Assembly (NCBI GenBank): GCA_963754045.1
Contig: CAVWEN010000002.1
Coordinates: forward strand, 248,001-312,000
DNA from: JALZKA01 sp963754045
GTDB taxonomy: Bacteria > Actinomycetota > Thermoleophilia > Solirubrobacterales > 70-9
Reading direction: 5' to 3'
Length of the DNA stretch: 64,000 bases
Made by a program: the position numbers and the translations under genes. The notes under the pieces were generated by a model. The model searched no databases. It was not told where the DNA came from and saw nothing but the letters and a program-made list of their open reading frames with translations. This document shows positions 25,870-34,292 of the stretch, piece by piece; the stretch's first letter is position 1, and the number at the start of each line of letters is the position of its first letter.

Positions 25870-26571
25870 ATGGAGCGCCTCCGAGCCCATCGCGCCGAGC
25901 TGATCGCTGCGGCAGCCGTCGCCACATCCCTCGGTGTCGGCGGGCTCGTCCTCCAGCGCTGGGTAGCGGAGACCCGCGGCGCCGCGATCGCGATGGTCGT
26001 GGCCTGGTACGCGCTGGTGCTGATCGGCGCACTCGTCGCGTTGCGCGCGCAGCCGCGGCTTCGACAAACGGCCCTGGCAACGATCGCGGTCATCACGGTC
26101 ACCACTGTCGCCGTCGGCTACTGGACCGGCTTCCGCGACAAGACCGTTGACGAGGACGTCGTCGTCGCGACAGTCGAGGCGAGCCCCCCCGGGCCGCGGT
26201 CGCAGGACGTCCCTGAGAAGCAGCCTTCCGCCCCCGGGCCGGCCAGACCGGTGAACCTCGCCAAGGGGTCCTTTGCCGGCGTGGACGGCCACGCAGGCGG
26301 CGGTACAGCGACCGTCGTCGAGGACCCAGGCGGGAAACGCTTCCTCACCTTCACGGAGTTCGACGTGGATCCCGGCCCACAGGTGATCGTCTACCTCACC
26401 CGCGACGAGTCCGGACCCGGCGACGACCCGGTGGACCTGGGCAACCTCAAGGGCAACGTCGGCGACCAGCAGTACGAGATCCCAGCCGACGCCGATCTCC
26501 GCGAGTTCGACACCGTCGTGCTCTGGTGCGCGCCGTTCACGACGCGGATCGCCATCGCACCATTGCGCTAG
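25870..26571 (+). CDS. Membrane-anchored DM13 domain protein
   Basis: The protein is 233 residues with three hydrophobic N-terminal segments (about 11-28, 38-58, 68-86), then a proline-rich linker. From residue 125 comes a DM13 domain: NLAKGSFAGVDGHAGGGTATV, LTFTEFDVDPGPQVIVYL, LGNLKGNVGDQQYEIP, and VVLWCAPFTTRIAIAPL with the conserved near-terminal cysteine. DM13 domains are predicted electron-transfer or redox domains and face the extracytoplasmic side. It lies between purL and purF with no evident link to purines. Confidence 0.8.
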   Translation: MERLRAHRAELIAAAAVATSLGVGGLVLQRWVAETRGAAIAMVVAWYALVLIGALVALRAQPRLRQTALATIAVITVTTVAVGYWTGFRDKTVDEDVVVATVEASPPGPRSQDVPEKQPSAPGPARPVNLAKGSFAGVDGHAGGGTATVVEDPGGKRFLTFTEFDVDPGPQVIVYLTRDESGPGDDPVDLGNLKGNVGDQQYEIPADADLREFDTVVLWCAPFTTRIAIAPLR

Positions 26572-26649
26572 CCGGGTGCATTGCTAGCCTTGCTTTGCAG
26601 GTCATCCGGCCTGCTTCGCAAGTCTCTCCAGGACGATCGCGACGCCCTT

Positions 26650-28116
26650 ATGAACTCCCTTCCGACGCTCGGCGAAAGCCGCGACAACGACGCCTTCCCT
26701 GATCGCGAGGGCCCGCGCGACGAGTGCGGCGTCTTCGGCGTCTACGCGCCAGGCAAGGAGGTCGCGAAGCTCGCTTACTTCGCGCTTTACGCCCTCCAGC
26801 ACCGCGGTCAGGAGTCGGCTGGCATCGCGACCTGCGAAGGCGGCCACATCACGACCCTGCGTGACACCGGCCTGGTCTCCCAGGTCTTCGACGAGGAAAA
26901 GCTCCGGGCGCTCGACGGCGACATGGCGATCGGCCATGTGCGCTACTCGACAACCGGTGGCAGCTCTTGGGAGAACACCCAGCCGGTCTGGCGGGACGAC
27001 GGTCGCGAGGTCGCGCTGGCTCACAACGGCAACCTCACCAACGCGGTCGAGCTCTACAACGAGTTGGTCGAGCGCGGGATCAAGTTCCGCGGCACGTCGG
27101 ACTCGGAGATCATGGCCGCGCTGCTCTCCAACGAGGATGCGCGACCGATCGAGAACGCGCTCGAAGCGGTCATTCCACGCCTGGAGGGCGCCTTCTCGAC
27201 GGTGGTCATGACCAAGCGCGCTGTCGTCGCCTTCCGTGATCCCCACGGAGTGCGCCCCCTCTCGCTCGGCAAGCTGGGCGAGCACTGGTGCGTTGCCTCG
27301 GAGAGCTGCGCTTTTGACATCATCGGCGCCGAGCTGGTCCGCGAGGTGAGCCCGGGCGAGTTGGTCTCGATCGGCGAGCGCGGGATCGAGACGCGGCAGG
27401 TCGTGCCCAGCGGGCGCAAGGCCCACTGCGTCTTCGAGCACATCTACTTCTCCCGTCCTGATTCGCGCCTCGAGGGCAACGTGCTGCAGGAAGTCCGGGG
27501 CAAGATGGGCGAGATCCTCTGGCGCGAGTCCCCCGTCGAGGCCGACCTCGTGATCGCGGTGCCCGACTCCGGCAACCCGGCCGCCACCGGCTTCGCCCGC
27601 GCCTCGGGTCTACCGAAGGACGACGGCCTGATCAAGAACCGCTACGTCGCGCGGACCTTTATCCAGCCCGGCCAGGAGCTGCGCAAGCACGGCCTGCGAA
27701 TGAAGTTCAACCCCCTGCCCGAGATCCTCGCGGGCAACCGCGTTGTCGTCGTCGACGACTCGATCGTTCGCGGAAACACGACGCGCCAGATCATCGGCAT
27801 GCTGCGCGACGCGGGCGCCACCGAGGTCCACCTGCGGATCTCGGCGCCGCCGATCCGCTATCCCTGCCACTACGGCGTGGACATGTCCACGCGCGAGGAG
27901 ATGATCGCCCACCAGCGCACGGAGGCCGAGATCGCGGCGGAGTTGCAGGCTGACTCACTTGCCTACCTCTCCCTTGACGGCGTCTACGAAGCCGTCGGTA
28001 CCCCGCGCGAAGCGCATTGCGACGCCTGCTTTACGGGTGAGTACCCACTCGGCGACGGCGGGCAGGGCGACGGCAAGTTCGCACTCGAGTCGACACCGCT
28101 GCCCGTGCGCAGCTAG
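26650..28116 (+). CDS. purF: Amidophosphoribosyltransferase
   Basis: First committed enzyme of purine synthesis: PRPP + glutamine to phosphoribosylamine. The 488-residue protein has a short propeptide before the N-terminal nucleophile cysteine (RDECGVFGVYAPG). It continues with YALQHRGQESAGIAT, the interdomain CVFEHIYFSRPDS and the PRPP loop VVVVDDSIVRGNTTRQI. I chose ATG 26650 near the propeptide; a TTG at 26581 would add 23 residues. Its usual neighbour purM is missing; recQ follows instead after 5 bases. Confidence 0.96.
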   Translation: MNSLPTLGESRDNDAFPDREGPRDECGVFGVYAPGKEVAKLAYFALYALQHRGQESAGIATCEGGHITTLRDTGLVSQVFDEEKLRALDGDMAIGHVRYSTTGGSSWENTQPVWRDDGREVALAHNGNLTNAVELYNELVERGIKFRGTSDSEIMAALLSNEDARPIENALEAVIPRLEGAFSTVVMTKRAVVAFRDPHGVRPLSLGKLGEHWCVASESCAFDIIGAELVREVSPGELVSIGERGIETRQVVPSGRKAHCVFEHIYFSRPDSRLEGNVLQEVRGKMGEILWRESPVEADLVIAVPDSGNPAATGFARASGLPKDDGLIKNRYVARTFIQPGQELRKHGLRMKFNPLPEILAGNRVVVVDDSIVRGNTTRQIIGMLRDAGATEVHLRISAPPIRYPCHYGVDMSTREEMIAHQRTEAEIAAELQADSLAYLSLDGVYEAVGTPREAHCDACFTGEYPLGDGGQGDGKFALESTPLPVRS

Positions 28117-28121
28117 AGCCG

Positions 28122-29669
28122 TTGTCGAGCGCCGACGACGCCCTCGGCCGGCATTTCGGCCATCCCGCCTTTCGGCGTGGCCAGCGCGATGCCGTGGATG
28201 CCGCAATGGCCGACCGTGACGTGCTGCTGGTCATGCCGACGGGCGCCGGCAAATCGCTCTGCTACCAGCTGCCGGCGCTTGAAGACGCCGAGCGCGTGAG
28301 CGTTGTGGTCACCCCGCTCGTCTCGCTGATGCAGGATCAGGTCGACGGGCTCGGCGATCGCGCCGAGTTGGTCAACGCGCAGCGCGACCCTGCCGACAAC
28401 GCGCGTTCGATCGAGCGCGCCCTCAGCGGCGCGGCGTCCCTCCTGTACGTGGCCCCCGAGCGCTTCTGGACGCCCGGATTCGGCGAGAAGCTGGTCGGCA
28501 AGGTGGGAATGTTCGTCGTCGACGAGGCCCATTGCGTGAGCCAATGGGGACACGACTTCAGACCCGAGTACTTCCGACTGGGTGAGATCGCGAAGCGGCT
28601 CGAGGCTCGATCGATCTTCGCCGCGACCGCGACGGCCACCCCGCGGGTTGCAAATGACATCATCCGCCGACTCGAGTTGGACGACCCGGTTCGGATCGCA
28701 ACGGGATTCGAGCGGCCCAATCTTTCCTACGACGTCGTCCCGAGCCAGGGCGAGCGGGCTCGCGAGGAGGCGCTGCTGCGCCTGTTGAGCGAACCGGACG
28801 CACTGCCGGCCATCGTCTACTCGGGAACGCGCAAGCGCACCGACGCGACCGCTGCGCGCCTCTCGCGCACGCTCGGCACCAAGGTGCCCGCCTACCACGC
28901 GGGCCTCGAGCGCGAGCCGCGAGCAGCGGCACAACGAGCATTCATGTCCGGCGAGACGCCGGTGGTGGTGGCGACGAACGCGTTCGGGATGGGCGTCGAC
29001 AAGGCCAACGTGCGCACGGTCGTTCACGAGGCGGTCCCCTCCTCGCTCGAGGCGTACTACCAAGAGGCCGGCAGGGCCGGACGCGACGGTCTGCCGTCGC
29101 GCTGCGTACTGCTCGCAAACTCCCAGGACAAGGGCCTCCACGTGTTCTTCATCAACCAGACCGATGGCGAGGAGTCGAAGCGCAACCGCTGGGCCCAATA
29201 CCACTCGGTCTGGGGCTTCGTCGAGGGGCGCCTGTGCCGGCGTGCCGCCATCCTGCGCCACTTCGGTGACCGGACCGCGCCCCACGCCGAGGGGCGGTGC
29301 TGCGACATCTGCGACGGTCCGCTCGCGGGCATGGAGGTGGCGGCCGGTTCGCGGCGGGCAGGGCGGGAGGCCACCGGCGAGCCGGGCGAGCTCCGCGAGA
29401 CCGGGGAGATCGAAGAGGCAATCCGCACCCTCGTGGCAGAGGCCGCGCCCGCTGTAGGCCGCACCCGCGTCGTCGAGATCCTGCGAGGCGGCCGCAGCAA
29501 GGTGATCGTGAAGTACGACTACGACGAGCTGCCCGCTTACGGTGATTTCTCCGATTGGCGGGCCGAGGAAGTTCTGGCCGAGGTTGACGCGCTAATCGAG
29601 GCTGGAGAGTTGCGCAGCACGGGCGGGAGATTCCCCAAGTTGGAGCTGACCGCGGCCGAGGCCGCATGA
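28122..29669 (+). CDS. RecQ-family ATP-dependent DNA helicase
   Basis: The 515-residue protein is a superfamily 2 helicase that unwinds DNA 3'-5'. Motifs include FRRGQRDAVDAAMADRDVL (motif 0), MPTGAGKSLCYQLPA (Walker A), DEAHCVSQWGHDFRPEY (DEAH with the RecQ aromatic loop), ATATATPRV, and VATNAFGMGVDKANVR. A zinc site is seen in CRRAAILRHFGD...CCDICD. A C-terminal winged-helix-like part follows but no HRDC domain, so it is a short RecQ. TTG 28122. It sits between purF and purN, overlapping purN by 4 bases. Confidence 0.9.
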   Translation: MSSADDALGRHFGHPAFRRGQRDAVDAAMADRDVLLVMPTGAGKSLCYQLPALEDAERVSVVVTPLVSLMQDQVDGLGDRAELVNAQRDPADNARSIERALSGAASLLYVAPERFWTPGFGEKLVGKVGMFVVDEAHCVSQWGHDFRPEYFRLGEIAKRLEARSIFAATATATPRVANDIIRRLELDDPVRIATGFERPNLSYDVVPSQGERAREEALLRLLSEPDALPAIVYSGTRKRTDATAARLSRTLGTKVPAYHAGLEREPRAAAQRAFMSGETPVVVATNAFGMGVDKANVRTVVHEAVPSSLEAYYQEAGRAGRDGLPSRCVLLANSQDKGLHVFFINQTDGEESKRNRWAQYHSVWGFVEGRLCRRAAILRHFGDRTAPHAEGRCCDICDGPLAGMEVAAGSRRAGREATGEPGELRETGEIEEAIRTLVAEAAPAVGRTRVVEILRGGRSKVIVKYDYDELPAYGDFSDWRAEEVLAEVDALIEAGELRSTGGRFPKLELTAAEAA

Positions 29670-30286
29670 GCGAGACGCTGCGCGTGGCGGTGCTGGCGTC
29701 CGGTACCGGCACCAACCTCCAGGCGATCCTTGACACGGTTCACGGCCGCGAGGCGGAGGTGGTCGCGGTCGCGTCGGACAAGCCCGGTGCGATGGCGCTC
29801 GGCCGCGCCGCCGACGCCGGGATCGTAGTCGAGACGTTCCCGACCGACGGCCAAGAGGGCCGGCGGGATCGCGACGAGGCGATAGCGCAGTGGCTGGAGG
29901 ACCACCAAGTCGGCCTCGTGGTCCTTGCGGGGTATATGCAGCTGCTCTCGGTCGGGTTCATCTCACGCTTCGAAAACAGGATCGTCAACGTCCACCCGGC
30001 GCTTTTGCCCGCGTTTCCGGGCCTCGACGCGGTGGGACAGGCCCTCGATCACGGGGTGCGTGTCACCGGCGTCACCGTTCATTTCGTCGACGAGGGGGTG
30101 GATACCGGCCCGATCATCCTCCAACGCCCCGTGCTCGTCCCCGCGAGCCGGGACCGGGGCGAGCTGGAAGCTGCTTTGCACGCCGCCGAACACGCGTTAC
30201 TGCCCGAGGCGATCCGCCTGATCGCCTTGGGCGCGATCTCATTTGACCCTGGCAATCCCCGCCTCGTAGTGGTCGGCGACGCCTGA
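29666..30286 (+). CDS. purN: Phosphoribosylglycinamide formyltransferase
   Basis: Transfers a formyl group from 10-formyl-THF to GAR. The 206-residue protein has RVAVLASGTGTNLQAI at the phosphate loop, VLAGYMQLLSVGFIS, the catalytic NVHPALLPAFPGL (Asn-His) and a GVTVHFVDEGVDTGPII loop with the catalytic Asp. ATG 29666 overlaps the recQ stop (ATGA). purH follows after 84 bases that hold a -10-like element and a small ORF. Confidence 0.95.
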   Translation: MSETLRVAVLASGTGTNLQAILDTVHGREAEVVAVASDKPGAMALGRAADAGIVVETFPTDGQEGRRDRDEAIAQWLEDHQVGLVVLAGYMQLLSVGFISRFENRIVNVHPALLPAFPGLDAVGQALDHGVRVTGVTVHFVDEGVDTGPIILQRPVLVPASRDRGELEAALHAAEHALLPEAIRLIALGAISFDPGNPRLVVVGDA

Positions 30287-30290
30287 GACG

Positions 30291-30296
30291 TAGACT
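30291..30296 (+). promoter_or_regulatory. -10-like element upstream of the purH leader ORF
   Basis: TAGACT ends 6 bases before GTG 30303, the start of a 23-codon ORF whose stop overlaps purH. It suggests that purH has its own promoter and a leaderless leader ORF. Confidence 0.45.
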
Positions 30297-30302
30297 CGGG
30301 CG

Positions 30303-30374
30303 GTGCCTGACAGCTTGAAACCGCTCTTCCTGCCAGGGACGCAACGTCTGATTCGCGACCTTCGTCGCACATGA
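30303..30374 (+). CDS. 23-residue leader ORF coupled to purH (tentative)
   Basis: GTG 30303, placed right after a TAGACT hexamer, opens a 23-codon frame (start VPDSLKPLFLPGTQRLIRD) ending in TGA 30372-30374. That stop overlaps the purH ATG as ATGA. The peptide is basic, with a PLFLPG segment, and there is no other ribosome-binding site for purH. It may couple or regulate purH translation. No similarity to a known leader peptide is recognised. Confidence 0.45.
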   Translation: MPDSLKPLFLPGTQRLIRDLRRT

Positions 30375-31987
30375 ACGAACTTGAAGCCACGGAGGGCGGC
30401 GCACCTCCCGCCGGTGAGCCGTTACGCGTCCGGAGGGCGCTCGTCTCCGTATCCGACAAGACCGGCGTGATCGACTTCGTGCGTGGGCTCAGCGAACTGG
30501 GCGTTGAGCTGCTCTCGACCGGCGGCACCGCCGCAGCCATCCGGGAGGCCGGGCTCGAGGTGACCGAGGTGGCGGACTTCACCGGCCAGGAGGAGATCCT
30601 CGGGGGCAGGGTCAAGACCCTTCACCCGCGCCTGCACGCGGCACTTCTGGCCAAGCGTGACGACCCGGACCACATGGCGACGCTAGCGGCGCAGGACATC
30701 GAGCCGATCGACCTCGTCTGTGTGAACCTCTACCCGTTCGCCCGCACCGTGGCGCAGCCGAATGTAACCGAGGCCGAGGCGGTCGAGAACATCGACATCG
30801 GCGGGCCGACCATGATCCGGGCGGCGGCGAAGAACCACGCGTGGATCGCGGTGGTGGTGCAGCCTGAGAGCTACGACGCCGTGCTCGCCGAGCTCGAGAT
30901 GGGAGACGGAGCGATCTCCGAGGAGACGCGACACTGGCTCGCGAACGAGGCATTCGCCGATATCGCACGCTACGACGCGTCGATCTCGCGCTGGTTCGCA
31001 CTGCGCTACGAGGCATTCCCTCAGCACTGGGTGATGCCGTACGAGAAGTTCCTAGACCTCTCCTACGGAGAAAACCCGCACCAGAAGGCGGCGCTGTACG
31101 TCGAGGCGGGCGCGCGCTCCCACGTGCTCTCGAAGGTCTCGAAGCTACACGGCCGCGCGCTGTCGTTCAACAACGTGCTCGACCTGGACGCGGCATGCAA
31201 GCTCGTCTCCGAATTCGAGGAGCCGGCCGCGGTGATCATTAAGCACAACAACCCCTGCGGCGCGGCCATCGCTGACGACATCGCCGCCGCGTATGAGGGC
31301 GCGCTGGCCTGCGACCCGCTTTCCGCCTTCGGCGGCGTGATCGCACTGAACCGGCCGGTGGATCACGCGCTGGCCGAGCGGCTGCATGACAACTTCATCG
31401 AGGTATTGCTAGCTCCGGGATTCGACGACGACGCGCTCGACGTGCTTCAGCAGAAGGAGGCGATCCGAATCCTCCACAACACCGAGCAACGGGAGCCGGA
31501 GCCGCGCGAGCGCGATCTGAAGCGGGTGCGCGGCGGGCTCCTGGTGCAAACGCCGGACCTGATCGAGGAAAGGCGTGAGCAGATGGAGGTGGCGACCGAG
31601 GCGCAACCGAGCGAGGAGGTCTGGCGCGACATGCTCTTCGCCTGGGTCGTGTGCAAACACGTGCGCTCGAACGCGATCGTGATCGTCAAGGACGGTGCGA
31701 CGCTCGGCATCGGCGCGGGCCAGATGAGTCGGGTGGATTCGGTCCGGATCGCGATCGACAAAGCACTCGAGGCGCGAGGTGAGCAGGCCAAGGGCTTGCT
31801 GGCCGGAGCGGCGATTGCCTCCGACGCCTTCTACCCCTTCCCCGATGGTCCACGAACCGCGATGGAAGCGGGCTGCAGCGCGCTCATCCAGCCTGGTGGA
31901 TCCAAGCGCGACGGCGAGGTCATTGCGGCGTGCGACGAGGCAGGTGCGTCAATGGTGATGACGCGACGCCGCCACTTCCGCCACTAG
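30371..31987 (+). CDS. purH: Bifunctional AICAR transformylase / IMP cyclohydrolase
   Basis: Last two steps of IMP synthesis. Of 538 residues, the N-terminal cyclohydrolase (MGS-like) domain begins RRALVSVSDKTGVIDFVRGL and has STGGTAAAIREAG, GGRVKTLHPRLHAALL and ENIDIGGPTMIRAAAKNH. The C-terminal transformylase has YGENPHQKAALY, IIKHNNPCGAA with the catalytic Lys-His, DPLSAFGGVIALNRPVD, and IGAGQMSRVDSVRIA. ATG 30371 overlaps the stop of the small leader ORF. Confidence 0.97.
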   Translation: MNELEATEGGAPPAGEPLRVRRALVSVSDKTGVIDFVRGLSELGVELLSTGGTAAAIREAGLEVTEVADFTGQEEILGGRVKTLHPRLHAALLAKRDDPDHMATLAAQDIEPIDLVCVNLYPFARTVAQPNVTEAEAVENIDIGGPTMIRAAAKNHAWIAVVVQPESYDAVLAELEMGDGAISEETRHWLANEAFADIARYDASISRWFALRYEAFPQHWVMPYEKFLDLSYGENPHQKAALYVEAGARSHVLSKVSKLHGRALSFNNVLDLDAACKLVSEFEEPAAVIIKHNNPCGAAIADDIAAAYEGALACDPLSAFGGVIALNRPVDHALAERLHDNFIEVLLAPGFDDDALDVLQQKEAIRILHNTEQREPEPRERDLKRVRGGLLVQTPDLIEERREQMEVATEAQPSEEVWRDMLFAWVVCKHVRSNAIVIVKDGATLGIGAGQMSRVDSVRIAIDKALEARGEQAKGLLAGAAIASDAFYPFPDGPRTAMEAGCSALIQPGGSKRDGEVIAACDEAGASMVMTRRRHFRH

Positions 31988-32004
31988 CGGAACCGGCCGC
32001 CGGT

Positions 32005-32018
32005 CCCGCGAACGCGGG
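32005..32018. terminator. Hairpin between convergent purH and MFS genes
   Basis: CCCGCG-AA-CGCGGG forms a tight GC stem (effectively 5 bp with a GAAC loop) in the 36-base convergent intergenic region. No T-tract follows on either strand. Confidence 0.35.
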
Positions 32019-32023
32019 CAAGC

Positions 32024-33517
32024 TCAGGACTCGAGGGCGGGCTCGAGGCCGTGTTCGCCGGTGGCATGCTCCCCACGAGCGCGGTCGGGCTCGAGCACGA
32101 ACGTCGCCGCCAGCACGCCAAAGCCGACCAGGGCCGCGCCGACCAGATAGGCAAGGTGGTAGCCGGAGTTGAGCGCGCTCGCCCCTGCGACGCCCTCGGC
32201 CAGCAGCCCATCCGTGCGCTCGGTAGCGAGCGTCGCCAGAACGGCGAGTCCGATCGCACCGGCCACCTGGACTGTCGTGTTGACGAGACCGGAAGCAAGG
32301 CCGGCGTCGCGCTCGGTTGCGCCTGACATCGCGAGCGTCATCAGCGCGGGGAAGCTCATGCCGGCGCCGAGACCTAGCAGGAGCATGACCGGGAGGATGT
32401 CTACCGCCCAGGTCCCGTCGACCGGCGCCCGCGCGAACAGAAGGAGGCCCGCCCCCGAGGCGATCAGCCCGGCGATCAGGGCACGCCGGGGGCCGACCCC
32501 CATGATGATCCGCTCGGCCAAGCCGAGGGAAAGGCCGCCCATGACGATGCTCGACGGCAGGAACGCCAGGCCGACCTCGAGCGCGTCGTAGCCCAGGATG
32601 CCTTGCATGTAGAGGGCGCCCAGAAAGAACATGCTGAAGAAACCGACGACCATGAGGGCCGTCACGGCGTTCGCCGTGGCGACGGTGCGCGAACGGAATA
32701 GCCTGAGCGGCACCAGCGGCTGCTCGATGATTCCCTGACGGGCGACGAACGCGGCGATCAGCGCAATCGAGACGGCGCCGAGTCCGAGGGTCTGCAGTGA
32801 CCCGAAGCCCTGCTCTCCAGCCTCGAGCAGGGTGTAGACGCCGAGCATCAGCCCGGCCGTGACGAGCACGGCGCCGGGAACGTCGGCGCCGGCCTTGAGG
32901 CCGATGCCGTCGCGGCCCTCGACGAGGCGCATGGCCGACAGTGCGATTGCCAGGCCGATCGGGAGGTTGATCACAAAGATCCAGTGCCAGTTGATCGACT
33001 CGGTGAGGACGCCACCGGCAAGAAGCCCGATCGATGCTCCCGCCGATGCGACGAAGCTGTAGACACCGATGGCCTTCGCCTGCTCGCGAGGTTCGGGAAA
33101 CATCGTCACGATCATCCCGAGGATCACCGCCGAGGCGATCGCACCGCCCGCGCCCTGGATGAACCGCGCTGCGATCAGAACGCCCTGGCTCGGCGCGAGC
33201 GCGCAGGCCAGCGAGGCGGCGGTAAAGACCGCGAGGCCGACCAGGAAGATCCGCCGCTGACCGATCAGGTCACCAAGCCGGCCAGCCAGCAGCAGCAGGC
33301 CGCCGAAGGCGACCAGGTAGGCGTTGACAACCCAGGCGAGGTTGCTCTGGGAGAAAGCCAAATCCTCCTTGATCGAGGGCAGGGCTACGTTCACGATCGT
33401 CGCATCGAGGACGATCATGAGCATCCCGCCGCAGAGGACGTAGAGTGCGATCCAGCGCCGCCGCGCTTCGTCGGCGGCGCTCGCTACGTTCGAAGTGGAT
33501 TCTCCCAGCGCACTCAT
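32024..33517 (-). CDS. DHA2-family (EmrB/QacA-like) MFS drug exporter
   Basis: A 497-residue, about 14-helix proton-coupled exporter in the cytoplasmic membrane. Motif D1-like LDATIVNVALPSIKEDL is in helix 1 and motif A-like GRLGDLIGQRRIFLVGL follows helix 2. Next comes ARFIQGAGGAIASAVILGMI, and the helix-5 motif C of drug exporters is near VASAGASIGLLAGGVL. ATG 33517 has GAGGGAGAA 4 bases upstream. A perfect palindrome lies in the promoter region upstream, suggesting repression relieved by a drug or metabolite. No divergent TetR or MarR regulator is adjacent. Substrate unknown. Confidence 0.9.
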   Translation of the reverse strand: MSALGESTSNVASAADEARRRWIALYVLCGGMLMIVLDATIVNVALPSIKEDLAFSQSNLAWVVNAYLVAFGGLLLLAGRLGDLIGQRRIFLVGLAVFTAASLACALAPSQGVLIAARFIQGAGGAIASAVILGMIVTMFPEPREQAKAIGVYSFVASAGASIGLLAGGVLTESINWHWIFVINLPIGLAIALSAMRLVEGRDGIGLKAGADVPGAVLVTAGLMLGVYTLLEAGEQGFGSLQTLGLGAVSIALIAAFVARQGIIEQPLVPLRLFRSRTVATANAVTALMVVGFFSMFFLGALYMQGILGYDALEVGLAFLPSSIVMGGLSLGLAERIIMGVGPRRALIAGLIASGAGLLLFARAPVDGTWAVDILPVMLLLGLGAGMSFPALMTLAMSGATERDAGLASGLVNTTVQVAGAIGLAVLATLATERTDGLLAEGVAGASALNSGYHLAYLVGAALVGFGVLAATFVLEPDRARGEHATGEHGLEPALES

Positions 33518-33561
33518 CGGGTTCTCCCTCAGCTCGGTTTCGCGCGAGCGACACGTTAGCA

Positions 33562-33593
33562 CAGGAGTCCTGATTTAGGAGTCTATACTCCTA
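33562..33593 (-). promoter_or_regulatory. Double palindromic operator upstream of MFS exporter
   Basis: TAGGAGT-CTAT-ACTCCTA (33576-33593) is a perfect 7-bp-arm inverted repeat, and CAGGA-G-TCCTG (33562-33572) repeats the same AGGAGT core next to it. On the exporter's strand the larger site includes TATAGACT, a possible -10. This arrangement fits binding of a dimeric repressor of the TetR or MarR kind. Confidence 0.55.
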
Positions 33594-33650
33594 TTCCAAT
33601 ACCTAATGGCCGAATTCAGTGACGCTAATAGAGCTCGAACTCCGATGATA

Positions 33651-33723
33651 TGCCCCCGGAGGGAATCGAACCCTCGCGCATGGGGTAAAAACCCACTGCT
33701 CTAAACCACTGAGCTACGGGGGC
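33651..33723 (-). tRNA. tRNA-Lys (anticodon TTT)
   Basis: The minus strand folds into a full cloverleaf of 73 bases. Acceptor GCCCCCG pairs with CGGGGGC, the D stem is GCTC/GAGC, and the anticodon stem GTGGG/CCCAT has loop TTTTTAC and so anticodon TTT. The T arm is GAGGG-TTCGATT-CCCTC, and the discriminator base is A. CCA is not encoded. It is a single gene between the MFS exporter and the Rrf2-family regulator. Confidence 0.97.
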
Positions 33724-33792
33724 GCGGGGGATCCTAGTCCGCACTGAGACGTCGCCGTCGGCGATCTTCCAGCAGCCGCGGAGTTGTGCCCG

Positions 33793-33805
33793 TTCCTGAT
33801 AGGAA
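33793..33805 (+). promoter_or_regulatory. Palindrome upstream of Rrf2-family gene
   Basis: TTCCT-GAT-AGGAA is a perfect 13-base inverted repeat 28 bases before the regulator's ATG. It is a plausible autoregulatory binding site. Confidence 0.4.
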
Positions 33806-33833
33806 ACGGGGATATGCGATTGGGATCGCGGCG

Positions 33834-34292
33834 ATGAGGGTTTCGGCGAAGGCCGAGTATGCGGTGAGGGCAGCCATCGAGCTGGCCGCGGCGCCCAAAG
33901 GCGAGCACGTCAAGAAGAGCCGAATCGTCGCAGCGCAGAAGATCCCGGCGAAGTTCCTGGAGAACATTCTGGCCGAGTTGCGCCACGCGGGCCTGGTCGA
34001 GAGCCAGCGCGGATCGGAGGGCGGCTACTGGCTCGCGAGGTCGGCCGCGGAGATCAGCGTCGCCGACGTGATGCGCGCAGTCGAAGGACCGCTGGCGACC
34101 GTTCGCAGCCACCGACCGGAGACCCTCAGCTACGACGGTATCGCCGAGCCGCTGCAGACGGTGTGGGTCGCCCTGCGTTCGAGCATTCGCGGAACGCTCG
34201 GAGCGGTTACGCTCGCTGACCTGGTTGCCGGCGAGTTGCCGAAGGCGCTGGTCGGTTCGGCGAACCAACCGAACGCATGGAAATCGCACTGA
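33834..34292 (+). CDS. Rrf2-family transcriptional regulator lacking cysteines
   Basis: The 152-residue protein shows the Rrf2 winged helix: MRVSAKAEYAVRAAIELA at the N-terminus, then AQKIPAKFLENILAELRHAGLVESQRGSEGGYWLAR with the conserved wing GSEGGY, and ISVADVMRAVEGPLA. Founding relatives (IscR, NsrR) bind an Fe-S cluster through three cysteines, but this protein has no cysteine at all. It must therefore sense something else or act only as a DNA-binding dimer. ATG 33834 matches the family start; the open frame from 33786 is longer. Target genes unknown. Confidence 0.85.
   Translation: MRVSAKAEYAVRAAIELAAAPKGEHVKKSRIVAAQKIPAKFLENILAELRHAGLVESQRGSEGGYWLARSAAEISVADVMRAVEGPLATVRSHRPETLSYDGIAEPLQTVWVALRSSIRGTLGAVTLADLVAGELPKALVGSANQPNAWKSH

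Noticed and set aside
33651..33723. tRNA-Lys as an attachment site for an integrated element
   Set aside because: No integrase gene or repeat of the tRNA 3' end was seen nearby, and the flanking genes look chromosomal.
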